From assembly GCF_004331955.1 (NCBI RefSeq), contig NZ_CP036532.1, positions 2,294,001-2,358,000 on the forward strand: a stretch of 64,000 bases of DNA. Reading direction: 5' to 3'. The position numbers and the translations under genes were made by a program. The stretch comes from Roseitalea porphyridii. Its GTDB lineage: Bacteria; Pseudomonadota; Alphaproteobacteria; Rhizobiales; Rhizobiaceae. Shown in pieces: positions 9,114-17,739 of this stretch. Below the pieces are notes generated by a model that saw only the letters and a list, made by a program, of their open reading frames with translations, made no database searches and was not told where the DNA came from. Numbering within the stretch: position 1 is the first letter of the stretch; every line of letters starts with the position of its first letter.

Positions 9114-9172
9114 GCCCGGACGGGATACGGTTCGGCACCGCGCGGCGCGATGCTCTTGCGCCGCGCGCACCG

Positions 9173-10345
9173 ATGTCCGATGACCGCGCAATGGACACGA
9201 TCGAGATCCTCGGCCGGCTGATCGCCTTCGACACGGTCAGCGACCGGCCCAACCTGCCGCTGATCACGTGGCTGCGCGACCTGCTCATGGACGCCGGCGC
9301 CGAGGTCCATCTGATCGGCGACGAGACGGGCACGAAGGCCAATCTCTATGCCACGATCGGCCCGACCGACCGGCCCGGCGTACTGCTGTCCGGCCACACC
9401 GATGTGGTGCCCGTCGAGGGTCAGGCCTGGACGGTGCCGCCCTTCAAGATGACCGAGCGCGACGGCAGGCTGCACGGACGCGGCACCGCCGACATGAAGG
9501 GCTTCGTCGCCGCCGCAACGGCCTGCGCACTGAAGGCGGCCAAACGCGACCTGACGACGCCGCTCCACCTTGCTTTTTCGCACGACGAGGAGATCGGCTG
9601 CATCGGCGTGCGCTCGCTGATCGCCATGCTCGACGACGCCCCCTTCGTGCCGCGCTTCTGCATCGTCGGCGAGCCGACCGAAATGAAGGTCGGCACCGGC
9701 CACAAGGGCAAGACGGCTCTGACCGCCATCTGTACCGGCCGCGAGGCCCATTCGGCGCTCGCCCCGACCGGCGTCAACGCGATCCACCTCGCTGCCGACC
9801 TCATTGCCCATCTGCGCGCCATTCAGGCGGACCTCGCCGAACACGGCGCTTCGGACGCCGCCTACGACGTGCCCTACACCACCGTTCATGCCGGCATGAT
9901 CGAAGGCGGCGTCCAGCTCAACATCGTGCCCAACAGCTGCCGGCTCGACTTCGAGATCCGCAACCTCGCCGAGGACGACCCGGACGCCATGCTTGCCGAC
10001 ATCCGTGACGAGGCCGACCGGATTGCCGGTCGATATCACGACGTTGCGCCCGAAAGCGGAATCAGTATCGAAACCGCGTTCAGCTATCCCGGACTGGCGA
10101 CGCCCGTCGATGCCGAGGTGATCGCGTTCGTCACGTCGCTGACCGGTGGCAACGAGACGATCAAGCTCGCCTATGGCACCGAGGGCGGCCTGTTCTCGCG
10201 CGATCTGGGCATCCAGACGGTGATCTGCGGGCCGGGCTCGATGGCGCAGGGCCACAAGCCGGACGAATACGTCACCGTCGAACAGGTGCGCCGCTGCGAC
10301 GCCATGCTCGATGCCCTGCTCGACCGGCTGGCGACGGGCCTTTGA
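9173..10345 (+). CDS. argE: M20-family deacetylase, acetylornithine deacetylase-like
   Basis: A 390-residue M20A metallo-hydrolase. Zinc-site motifs are in order: SGHTDVVPVEG (His), GRGTADMKG (bridging Asp), SHDEEIGCIG (catalytic Glu pair) and VGEPTEMK. A dimerisation insert follows. ArgE removes acetyl from N-acetylornithine, but many alphaproteobacterial paralogues act on other N-acyl amino acids, and none of the other arg genes is near. It lies 59 bp after the bicupin gene and may belong to the same unit. A second ATG at 9191 is possible. Confidence 0.85.
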   Translation: MSDDRAMDTIEILGRLIAFDTVSDRPNLPLITWLRDLLMDAGAEVHLIGDETGTKANLYATIGPTDRPGVLLSGHTDVVPVEGQAWTVPPFKMTERDGRLHGRGTADMKGFVAAATACALKAAKRDLTTPLHLAFSHDEEIGCIGVRSLIAMLDDAPFVPRFCIVGEPTEMKVGTGHKGKTALTAICTGREAHSALAPTGVNAIHLAADLIAHLRAIQADLAEHGASDAAYDVPYTTVHAGMIEGGVQLNIVPNSCRLDFEIRNLAEDDPDAMLADIRDEADRIAGRYHDVAPESGISIETAFSYPGLATPVDAEVIAFVTSLTGGNETIKLAYGTEGGLFSRDLGIQTVICGPGSMAQGHKPDEYVTVEQVRRCDAMLDALLDRLATGL

Positions 10346-10376
10346 GCCAGGCCACCGATCCGGCGGTAATTCGCCC

Positions 10377-10407
10377 TTGAACCTCGAGGAGCTAGAGGGA
10401 TTAGCTC
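10377..10407 (+). promoter_or_regulatory. MerR-type promoter/operator of the CDF exporter
   Basis: TTGAAC (-35) at 10377-10382 and TAGCTC (-10) at 10402-10407 are 19 bp apart, the stretched spacing typical of MerR-activated promoters. Between them lies the dyad CCTCGAG-GAG-CTAGAGG (10382-10398, one mismatch). This layout is characteristic of CadR/ZntR/PbrR metal sensors. No MerR gene is in the window. Confidence 0.6.
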
Positions 10408-10428
10408 AGGCGCAAAAGGAGCGCCGCG

Positions 10429-11358
10429 ATGGGCCACCGTCATCATCATCACCACCATATCGACGCCGACGCCGGCGACCGCCGGGTCGGGTTCGCCATC
10501 GCCGTCAATTTTCTGCTGACGGCCGCGCAGATCGTCGGCGGCCTGATCTCGGGCAGCCTGGCGCTGATCGCCGACGCGCTGCACAATCTGTCTGACGCGA
10601 TGTCGCTGGTGATCGCCTTTGCGGCGCGACGCATCGCCCGGCGCGGCGCCGACGACACGATGACCTTCGGCTATGACCGCATCGAGGTCGTCGCCGCGCT
10701 GATCAATTACACGACGCTCATCCTGCTCGGCCTTTACCTTGGCTATGAGGCGATCCTGCGTTTCCTCGATCCCCAGCCGGTCGACGGCTGGCTGGTGGTG
10801 ATCATCGCCGGCCTGGCGCTGATCGTCGATCTGGCGACGGCCGCCCTGACCTGGGCGCTTTCCAAGCAGTCGGTCAACATTCGCGCCGCCTTCCTGCACA
10901 ATCTGGCCGATGCGCTCGGTTCGGTCGCCGTGATCGTCGCGGGCACGCTGATCATCTTGTACGACTGGCGGCTGATCGACCCGGCCATCACGCTGCTGAT
11001 CGCCGGCTACATCCTCTACATGTCGTTCGCCGAGATCGGCGGCGTCATCCGCATCCTGATGCTCGGCACCCCACCCGGCCTCGACCCCGAACAGGTCATG
11101 TCCGCCGTCGAGACGGTCCGCGGCGTCGCCGAGGTCCATCACGTCCATCTGTGGCAGATGGGCGAGCACCGCCATTCCTTCGACGCGCACCTGCGTATCG
11201 CCGAGGGGCAATGGGACAATGCCGACGCGGTCAAGGCTGAGGTCAAGGCTTTGCTCGCCGACCGGTTCGGCGTGACCCATTCGACGCTGGAGATGGAGTG
11301 CGCCCGCCACGGCTGCACCGATGCGCGGCGGCTCGGCCACGAAACCGCACAGGGTTAG
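10429..11358 (+). CDS. Cation diffusion facilitator (CzcD/ZitB-type) metal exporter
   Basis: A 309-residue inner-membrane CDF protein with six predicted helices. Metal-site motifs are ALIADALHNLSDA in TM2 and AFLHNLADALGS in TM5; a cytoplasmic domain follows (HHVHLWQMGEHRHSFDAHL). The extreme N-terminus carries seven His (MGHRHHHHHH), a natural metal-binding tail. It should export zinc or a similar divalent metal using the proton gradient. AAAGGAG lies before the ATG, and a MerR-type promoter lies upstream. The last 4 bp overlap the convergent DeoR gene. Confidence 0.92.
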   Translation: MGHRHHHHHHIDADAGDRRVGFAIAVNFLLTAAQIVGGLISGSLALIADALHNLSDAMSLVIAFAARRIARRGADDTMTFGYDRIEVVAALINYTTLILLGLYLGYEAILRFLDPQPVDGWLVVIIAGLALIVDLATAALTWALSKQSVNIRAAFLHNLADALGSVAVIVAGTLIILYDWRLIDPAITLLIAGYILYMSFAEIGGVIRILMLGTPPGLDPEQVMSAVETVRGVAEVHHVHLWQMGEHRHSFDAHLRIAEGQWDNADAVKAEVKALLADRFGVTHSTLEMECARHGCTDARRLGHETAQG

Positions 11359-12134
11359 GCGTCCGCGCCCTGCCCGTTCGCGACATGCACCGCCGTACCC
11401 CATCGGGCGCATGACCGCGCCAGCGCCGGCGGCAGCGCCCGGTCGGAAAAGACCGCATCCACATCGGCCATCGAGGCGATGCACACCGGCGCGGCGCGGT
11501 CGAACTTGGACGCATCGGCCACAAGGAACACCGCGCGCGCATTGGCGATGATCGCCCGGCTGACATGCACCTCGCGCAGGTCGAAATCGTAAAGATCGCC
11601 CGCCTCGTCGAGCGCCGAGGCGCCGATGATGGCGATGTCCACCTTGAACTGCCCGATCGTCTGGCTCGCCAGATCGCCGACCAGCCCGCCATCGGCGCGC
11701 CGCAGCACGCCGCCGGTGACGATGATCTCGCAACCCTCGTTCGGCGCCAGGATGGAGGCGACGTTGATGTTGTTGGTGACCACCGTCAGCGGACCGCGAT
11801 CGACCAGATGGCGCGCGACCGCCTCGGTCGTCGTTCCGATATTGATGAACAGCGACGCATTGGCCGGCACGTGCCGGGCGACGAGCGCGCCGATCCGGTC
11901 CTTGGCGCCCGCGTTCAGCCCGCGCCGCTCCTCGTAGACGATGTTGGCGACGCCCGAGCGCAGCGCCGCCCCGCCATGGACCCGTTCGATGCGTCCGGCG
12001 GCGGCCAGTTCGGCCAGATCGCGTCGGATCGTCTGCTCGGTGACCGCAAACCGGCGCGCCAGTTCCTCGACCGTGGCCTGCCCGCTGCCGCGCAGAACCG
12101 AAAGAATGTCGTTGCGCCTTAGCCCGGACGCCAT
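11355..12134 (-). CDS. glpR: DeoR-family regulator, GlpR-like
   Basis: A 259-residue DeoR repressor. The N-terminal winged helix has RRNDILSVLRGSGQATVEELARRF and VTEQTIRRDLAEL. The C-terminal sugar-phosphate sensor has INIGTTTEAVARHL and VVTNNINVA. It is divergent from glpD, which makes glycerol 3-phosphate regulation the best guess. The start MASGL at 12134 follows AGGAGG; a longer frame to 12179 lacks a good site. Repeats at 12196-12220 are its probable operator. Confidence 0.88.
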   Translation of the reverse strand: MASGLRRNDILSVLRGSGQATVEELARRFAVTEQTIRRDLAELAAAGRIERVHGGAALRSGVANIVYEERRGLNAGAKDRIGALVARHVPANASLFINIGTTTEAVARHLVDRGPLTVVTNNINVASILAPNEGCEIIVTGGVLRRADGGLVGDLASQTIGQFKVDIAIIGASALDEAGDLYDFDLREVHVSRAIIANARAVFLVADASKFDRAAPVCIASMADVDAVFSDRALPPALARSCARWGTAVHVANGQGADA

Positions 12135-12195
12135 GGGCCAGCCTCCTGAATCATCATCGGCACGCATTGCTTCGATCACAATTGCGCCCTAAAAT

Positions 12196-12220
12196 GAAAA
12201 TAATCGAAAAGAACCGAACA
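12196..12220. promoter_or_regulatory. Phased repeat operator between glpR-like gene and glpD
   Basis: GAAAA, GAAAA and GAACA begin at 12196, 12206 and 12216, an exact 10-bp period within an AT-rich stretch. On the other strand this reads as TTTTC/TGTTC repeats, the style of DeoR/GlpR operators. It lies 62 bp above the glpR-like start and 28 bp above the glpD start. Confidence 0.5.
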
Positions 12221-12247
12221 TACCAGCGCACACGGCGAAACCCTACC

Positions 12248-13849
12248 ATGAGCACCGGAACCCAGCAGCAACCCGTCGACCTGTTCGTCATCGGCGGCGG
12301 CATCAATGGCTGCGGCATCGCCCGCGATGCGGCCGGCCGGGGGCTTTCGGTGGCGCTGGCCGAGATGAACGATCTGGCCTCGGCCACCTCGTCGGCCTCG
12401 ACCAAGCTTTTCCATGGCGGACTGCGCTATCTTGAATATTTCGAGATCCGGCTGGTGCGCGAGGCGCTGATCGAGCGCGAGACGCTGCTGCGCGCCATGC
12501 CGCACATCTCCTGGCCGATGCGCTTCGTTCTGCCCTTCCACCCGGACATGCGTTTCGAGAGCACGACGCCCACCTCGCGGCTTCTGTCCTTCGTCATGCC
12601 CTGGATGAAGGGCCGCCGCCCGGCCTGGCTGATCCGGCTTGGCCTGTTCCTTTACGATCATCTGGGCGGCCGGAAGATCCTGCCCGCCACGCGCACGCTC
12701 GATCTGCGCGCCGATCCAGCCGGCGCTCCGCTGCAGGACCGCTTCGAGAAGGCGTTCGAATATTCCGACTGCTGGGTCGAGGATGCGCGCCTTGTCGTGC
12801 TCAACGCCCGCGACGCCGAGGACCGGGGCGCGCGCATCATGACACGGACCCGTGTCGTCACAGCCGAAAGGTCCGGCGACCTGTGGGCCGTCACGATGCG
12901 CCACGAGGCGACCGGCGAGACCGAGACGGTGCACGCGCGCGCGCTCGTCAATGCGGGCGGGCCATGGGTCGAGGACATCATCCGCAACACGGTGCGCCAG
13001 AACACGTCCGAGGGCGTGCGGCTGGTGCGCGGCAGCCATATCGTCACGCGCCGCCTGTTCGACCACGACAAATGCTATTTCTTCCAGGGCGAGGACGGGC
13101 GGCTCGTCTTCGCCATCCCCTACGAGACCGATTTCACGCTGATCGGCACCACCGACCGCGAGCACGAGGGCGCTCCCGGCGAGGCCGAATGCACCCCCGC
13201 CGAGCGCGACTATCTGCTTGCCTTTGCCTCGCATTATTTCAAGCGGCCCGTCACGGCCGACGACATCGTCTGGACCTATTCGGGCGTCCGGCCGCTCTAT
13301 GATGACGGCGCGTCGTCGGCGACGGCGGCGACGCGCGACTATGTGCTCTCGCTCGACACCGCGCCGGGTGCGCCGCTTCTGAACGTGTTCGGCGGCAAGA
13401 TCACCACATATCGGCGCCTCGCCGAAAGCGCGCTCGAAAAGCTCGGCGACCGCCTGCCTGACACCGGCCGGCCTTGGACCGCCGGCGCGCCCCTGCCCGG
13501 CGGCGACTTTCCCGTCGATGGCTTCGACGACCTCGTCGCGGACCTTGCGCGGGACTTCCCGTTTCTCGACCAGCGCTGGGCGCGGCGGCTGGTTCGCGCC
13601 TATGGCACCTGCGCCCGCGCCATGCTCGGCGATGCGCGCCGCATCGACGATCTGGGCGAGGCGTTCGGGGCGACGCTCACCGAACGCGAAGTCTGCTGGC
13701 TGATGGACAATGAATATGCCCTCACCGCAGAGGATGTCGTCTGGCGCCGCTCCAAGCTCGGCCTGCGCCTTGGCGCCGACCGGATCGCCGCCCTCGACGC
13801 CTTCATGGCCGCGCGCGCGGCCGGCGAGAAGCGCGACGCGGCCGAATAG
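12248..13849 (+). CDS. glpD: Aerobic glycerol-3-phosphate dehydrogenase
   Basis: A 533-residue FAD-dependent enzyme at the membrane that oxidises sn-glycerol 3-phosphate to DHAP and feeds quinones. The N-terminal dinucleotide fold is VIGGGINGCGIARDAAGRG. FAD-DAO motifs STKLFHGGLRYLEYFE, VRGSHIV and NVFGGKITTYRRLAE follow, then a helical C-terminal domain ending about residue 525. The length is normal. It is divergent from a GlpR-like repressor, but no glpF, glpK or ugp genes are in the window. The start follows an AT-rich operator region. Confidence 0.95.
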   Translation: MSTGTQQQPVDLFVIGGGINGCGIARDAAGRGLSVALAEMNDLASATSSASTKLFHGGLRYLEYFEIRLVREALIERETLLRAMPHISWPMRFVLPFHPDMRFESTTPTSRLLSFVMPWMKGRRPAWLIRLGLFLYDHLGGRKILPATRTLDLRADPAGAPLQDRFEKAFEYSDCWVEDARLVVLNARDAEDRGARIMTRTRVVTAERSGDLWAVTMRHEATGETETVHARALVNAGGPWVEDIIRNTVRQNTSEGVRLVRGSHIVTRRLFDHDKCYFFQGEDGRLVFAIPYETDFTLIGTTDREHEGAPGEAECTPAERDYLLAFASHYFKRPVTADDIVWTYSGVRPLYDDGASSATAATRDYVLSLDTAPGAPLLNVFGGKITTYRRLAESALEKLGDRLPDTGRPWTAGAPLPGGDFPVDGFDDLVADLARDFPFLDQRWARRLVRAYGTCARAMLGDARRIDDLGEAFGATLTEREVCWLMDNEYALTAEDVVWRRSKLGLRLGADRIAALDAFMAARAAGEKRDAAE

Positions 13850-13857
13850 GTCTCAAC

Positions 13858-14568
13858 TCAGGCAAGGGGACGCGCGAGCCAGGCGGCAAGGGCCGCATTG
13901 ACCGCGCCCGGCGCTTCGAGCGTGCTGATATGGCCGGCGCCCTCGATCACCGTCAGGTCCGCGTCTGGCAGCAACCGCGCCATCTGTTCATGGATCTTCG
14001 GCGGGCACATGCGATCCTCGACGCCGCATAGGACCAGCGCCGGGCCGGCGAAGCCGCGCAACGTCTCGGTCTGGTCGGGCCGGTCACGCAGCGCCTTCGA
14101 CTGGCGAATGAACACGTCCGTCCCCAGCGCCATTGCCATGTCGAGGAAGAGCGCGTTCAGCCTCGTATCCCCGGCATTGGCCGCAGCCAGGTAATGCGGC
14201 TTCATCTCGGCGATGAAGACCGCCTCCAGCCCCTCCGCGCGAACCCGCGCGATCTGATCGTCGCGGATCGCCCGGCGGCGGTCACTGTCGGGGCCGAAGC
14301 TCGTATCGAGCAGCGCAAGGCGCATCACGCGGCCGGGCGCGCGGCGCACCATTTCCTGCGCGACGATACCGCCCATGGAAAGGCCGGCCAGGTTGAAGCG
14401 CTCGGGCAGCCGGCCGAGCAAGACGTCGGCCAGCGCGCCGATCGTGTCCGCGTCGGAGATGTCGCCGACCACGATGTCATACTCACCTTCAAGCGCGGCC
14501 ATCTGCGGCGCGAACAGGCGTTCATCGCACATCATGCCCGGCAGCAGGCACAGCGTTTCCCGGTCCAT
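13858..14568 (-). CDS. Alpha/beta hydrolase
   Basis: A 236-residue alpha/beta-hydrolase. It starts LCLLPGMMCDERLF, with nucleophile elbow GLSMGG (Ser about residue 72), acid in CGVEDRMCPP and His in EGAGHIS, so the triad is complete. Substrate not identifiable. It lies 5 bp after the MetE-like gene on the same strand and is probably co-transcribed, which suggests a small ester, lactone or thioester linked to that enzyme's product. Confidence 0.8.
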   Translation of the reverse strand: MDRETLCLLPGMMCDERLFAPQMAALEGEYDIVVGDISDADTIGALADVLLGRLPERFNLAGLSMGGIVAQEMVRRAPGRVMRLALLDTSFGPDSDRRRAIRDDQIARVRAEGLEAVFIAEMKPHYLAAANAGDTRLNALFLDMAMALGTDVFIRQSKALRDRPDQTETLRGFAGPALVLCGVEDRMCPPKIHEQMARLLPDADLTVIEGAGHISTLEAPGAVNAALAAWLARPLA

Positions 14569-14573
14569 GGCGG

Positions 14574-15707
14574 TCAGAGGCGGTCCGAGGCGAGCCGCGC
14601 ACCCGCGGCCAGCGCGCCCAGCTTGGCATAGGCGATCTCGGGGTCGACCGCGCCGAACCCGGCGAACGTGCCGAAGCCGCAATCCGACCCGGCGATGACC
14701 CGTTCGGCGCCCACGATCCCCGTGAAGCGCTCGAGGCGTTGCGCCACCAGTTCTGGGTGCTCGACAAAGTTGGTGGTGGTGTCGACGACGCCCGGCACCA
14801 GCACCCGGTCGTCGGGGATCTCGGCCTTGCGGTCGCGGAACACGGTCCATTCATGGGCGTGGCGCGGATTGGAGGTTTCAAACAGAAGATATCGGGCCTT
14901 CGCCTTCATCAGGACCGGAAAGACCGCCGCCATGTCGATGTCGCACACGTGCGGGCCTTCGTAATTGCCCCAGCAGATGTGCACCCGCACACTGTCCTGC
15001 GGCACGTTCTCGAGCGCATGGTTGAGCGCTTCCACATGGCTCTCGGCGATACGGACGAACTCGGCGTCGGAAAGATCGGCGAACAGCATGTGCCGCGACA
15101 GCGCCAGGTCGGGGCAGTCGAGTTGCAGATCGAGCCCGGCGGCGACGATCGTCTCGTATTCGGCGCGCATCGCGTCGGCCAGCGCCGCCAGATAGGCCTC
15201 GCGCGAGGGGTAGTGCTGGTTCTGCAGAAACAGCGAGATCACGCCCGGCGACGCCGCGTTCATGAAGCCGCGCTCCGCCCCGTGCGCGGCCATGGCCACC
15301 TTGAGGTTGGCGATGTCCTTTTCAAGTTCCCCCTGCCCCTTCGACCGCACCTCGCCGGTGCACATGGGACGGGCATACTTCGGCGTGCCGCCTTCCCTGG
15401 CGAGCCGTTCGAGGAACGTCGGAAATTGCTTGAGGTCGGCCGGCGCGTTGCGCGGGCTGTCGCCGGAAAAGCCGGTGTAGCGGTCCTTGACGTAGGTGGC
15501 ATAGGAGATCTTGGACGTCTCGCCGTCCGAGACGATGTCGACACCGGCCTCGACCTGACGGCGCACGGTCTCGTCCACAGCCTCCGTCATCGCCGCATCG
15601 AAGGCTGCGGTATCGTAATCCTCACCCCTTTCGCGCGCGAAGATGAAGTCGACGACCTTCTGCGTACGCGGCAGCGAGCCGACATGGGTCGTGGCGATTG
15701 TCGTCAT
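14574..15707 (-). CDS. MetE-like cobalamin-independent methyltransferase core protein
   Basis: A 377-residue protein matching only the C-terminal catalytic half of MetE (UROD/MetE fold): N-terminal TTHVGSLPRT, middle VDIVSDGETSK, zinc-type LQLDCPDLALSRH and C-terminal IAGSDCGFGTFAG. It lacks the N-terminal MetE domain and so may transfer methyl or alkyl groups from a donor other than methyl-tetrahydrofolate triglutamate, or act as a thiol lyase like epoxyalkane:CoM transferase. AGGAGAG precedes the ATG. It heads a two-gene unit with a hydrolase. Confidence 0.82.
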   Translation of the reverse strand: MTTIATTHVGSLPRTQKVVDFIFARERGEDYDTAAFDAAMTEAVDETVRRQVEAGVDIVSDGETSKISYATYVKDRYTGFSGDSPRNAPADLKQFPTFLERLAREGGTPKYARPMCTGEVRSKGQGELEKDIANLKVAMAAHGAERGFMNAASPGVISLFLQNQHYPSREAYLAALADAMRAEYETIVAAGLDLQLDCPDLALSRHMLFADLSDAEFVRIAESHVEALNHALENVPQDSVRVHICWGNYEGPHVCDIDMAAVFPVLMKAKARYLLFETSNPRHAHEWTVFRDRKAEIPDDRVLVPGVVDTTTNFVEHPELVAQRLERFTGIVGAERVIAGSDCGFGTFAGFGAVDPEIAYAKLGALAAGARLASDRL

Positions 15708-15805
15708 CGTGAACTCTCCTGGCTTGGCATTGCGACTTTGCGCCGCTTGGCCGCCGCTCGCCGATTGACAGCGACGAGGCCGGCCCGCATGTGAGGGCCG
15801 ACGAC

Positions 15806-16765
15806 ATGAACACCATGCTGACAACGATCCTCATCGTGCTCGCGGTCGCGTTGGCCGCGCTCGGCTTCTGGCTTTGGACGCCGGACCTTTCGCGCGACCG
15901 GCTGGAAGCGCGCTATTTCGCGCCGGACGGCGCCTATATCGATATCGACGGCGTGCGGCTGCACGTGCGCGACACCGGTCCGCGCGGGGCGCCGGCCATC
16001 ATCATGCTGCACGGGCTCGGTTCGAGCCTTCACACATGGCAGGCCTGGGCCGACGCGCTCGACGACCGCTATCGCGTCATCCGGCTCGACCTGCCCGCGC
16101 ACGGGCTGACCGGCGCCGACCCGACCGGCGACTACTCGATGGACCGCTGGGTCGCCCTGCTCGACGGGCTGATGGACGCACTCGAGATCGAAACGGCCGC
16201 GCTCGTCGGAAACTCGATGGGCGGCCGTCTTGCCTGGATGACGGCGGCCGAGCGACCCGCGCGCGTCTCCGCCCTCGTGCTCGTCTCGCCCGACGGGTTC
16301 GAGAGCCCAGGCTTCGAATATGGCAGGTCGCCTGACGTCCCCGCCCTGATGGGGCTGATGCGCTACACCCTGCCCGCCTTCATGCTGCGCTCCAATGTCG
16401 AGATCGCCTATGCGGAAAAGGACGCCCTCGCCGACAATGTGTTCCGGCGCTACCACGACATGATGCGCGCGCCGGGCAACCGCGCCGCGCTGATCGACAT
16501 GATGGGCCAGGTCATGCTTGTCCCGCCCGAGCCGCTTCTGGCGCAGATCGAGGCGCCGACGCTGCTCGTCTGGGGCGAACGGGACCGGATGATCCCGGCC
16601 ACCAACGCGCAGGACTATCTCGATGGGATCGACGGCGCCGAACTGGTCGCCTTCCCCGCTCTCGGACACGTTCCGCACGAGGAAGCGCCGGCCCGCTCGT
16701 TGCCGCCGGTCGCCGATTTCCTCGACCGGCACCTTGCCGAACGCCGCGATCTCGATTCCGGCTGA
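15806..16765 (+). CDS. Membrane-anchored alpha/beta hydrolase
   Basis: A 319-residue protein with one N-terminal membrane helix (LTTILIVLAVALAALGFWLW) followed by an alpha/beta-hydrolase domain: LHGLGSSLHTW (oxyanion), GNSMGG (nucleophile Ser), WGERDRMIP (Asp) and LGHVPHEEAP (His). The substrate is unknown. GAGGG lies 8 bases before the ATG at 15806; a GTG at 15791 is less likely. It is convergent with the following NTF2-like gene, 5 bp apart. Confidence 0.82.
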   Translation: MNTMLTTILIVLAVALAALGFWLWTPDLSRDRLEARYFAPDGAYIDIDGVRLHVRDTGPRGAPAIIMLHGLGSSLHTWQAWADALDDRYRVIRLDLPAHGLTGADPTGDYSMDRWVALLDGLMDALEIETAALVGNSMGGRLAWMTAAERPARVSALVLVSPDGFESPGFEYGRSPDVPALMGLMRYTLPAFMLRSNVEIAYAEKDALADNVFRRYHDMMRAPGNRAALIDMMGQVMLVPPEPLLAQIEAPTLLVWGERDRMIPATNAQDYLDGIDGAELVAFPALGHVPHEEAPARSLPPVADFLDRHLAERRDLDSG

Positions 16766-16770
16766 GGCCA

Positions 16771-17739
16771 TCAGCCCGTCTGCATGACGATCTGCTTCCA
16801 GATCGCCGTCTCGTCGTAGAGCACGTAATCCCGCCGGAGACCGCGCGGGCCGTATTCGGCATGGCTGATGCCGAGCACATGCACCTCGGCCCCGGTCGGC
16901 CTGCCGAAGGCACCCCAGCCGTCATGCTTGCCGGTCAGCGACCAGCGCACCGCCGCGCGCGGGCTCATCATCGGGTCCTGATTGCCCATGGCGTGCTCGA
17001 TCCTGAATGTCGCCGAGGGAAACGCGGCGCGCAGACCCATCCAGAACCGGTCGGCCGCCTCGCGTCCGTGCGCGGTCACGGCGCCGGGATGTTCGAGTTG
17101 GCAGGCGCGGTCATATTCAGTGCCGATCAGCGCCATCTCGGCGGTCATGATCCGCGTCAGCATGTCGGCGTAGCGCGCACCGAACTCGTCGTCGTTTCCG
17201 GTCCCCGTATAGGGGCCGGGGCGATCGGTGGCCGGCGTCAGCGGCTGCACGCATGCATCCGGACCGCCCTCCGCCTCGATCAGGCCGGCCGCATAGGCCT
17301 TGGGGTCCCAGCCCATCTGCCGGACGATGGCGCCCTGGTCCCGGATCAGCCATTCATCGTTGATCTGGTTGTCGATGGCGTGGCAGTCGGCAAGGATCCG
17401 GTACGTCAGTTTCGTGCCGGTCGCCGGCCCGTAGACGCCGTCGCCGGCGTGCGTCGCCGTCGAAACGATACGGTGCGAGGACAGCATGCCCGTTTCGGGC
17501 GTGCCGCACCAGATCACGTCCTCGCCCAGCAACTGCCGGTCCGGGAACTCGGACAGCGTCGCCATGGTCGCGGCGATCACGCCCTGATTGCCGACGACCA
17601 CCGACGCCGGTGACCGCACGACGATGTCCTCGGCATAGTAGCGATGCAGCGTGTGGATGCCCCGGTCTTCCCAGATCTCCTTGGTGATGCCGAGTATGTA
17701 GTCGGGGAAGTCGGAAAACTTCGCGTCGAAACCCTTCAT
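16771..17739 (-). CDS. NTF2/SnoaL-fold tandem-domain protein (A)
   Basis: A 322-residue cytoplasmic protein without signal peptide. It appears to contain two NTF2/SnoaL-like cone domains (about 1-150 and 185-315): the N-terminal one has FPDYILGITKEIWEDRGIHTL and YYAEDIVVRSP, the C-terminal one GREAADRFWMGLRAAFPSATFRIEH. Its start overlaps the LacI stop (ATGA), making it the last gene of the transporter operon. NTF2-fold enzymes include cyclases, isomerases and dehydratases; the reaction is not recognisable. It is more divergent than the three NTF2-like partners in this locus. Confidence 0.75.
   Translation of the reverse strand: MKGFDAKFSDFPDYILGITKEIWEDRGIHTLHRYYAEDIVVRSPASVVVGNQGVIAATMATLSEFPDRQLLGEDVIWCGTPETGMLSSHRIVSTATHAGDGVYGPATGTKLTYRILADCHAIDNQINDEWLIRDQGAIVRQMGWDPKAYAAGLIEAEGGPDACVQPLTPATDRPGPYTGTGNDDEFGARYADMLTRIMTAEMALIGTEYDRACQLEHPGAVTAHGREAADRFWMGLRAAFPSATFRIEHAMGNQDPMMSPRAAVRWSLTGKHDGWGAFGRPTGAEVHVLGISHAEYGPRGLRRDYVLYDETAIWKQIVMQTG

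Noticed and set aside
10429-10458. Poly-His start of the CDF protein as a cloning artefact
   Set aside because: It is followed directly by natural coding sequence with its own promoter, and His-rich termini are normal in CDF proteins.
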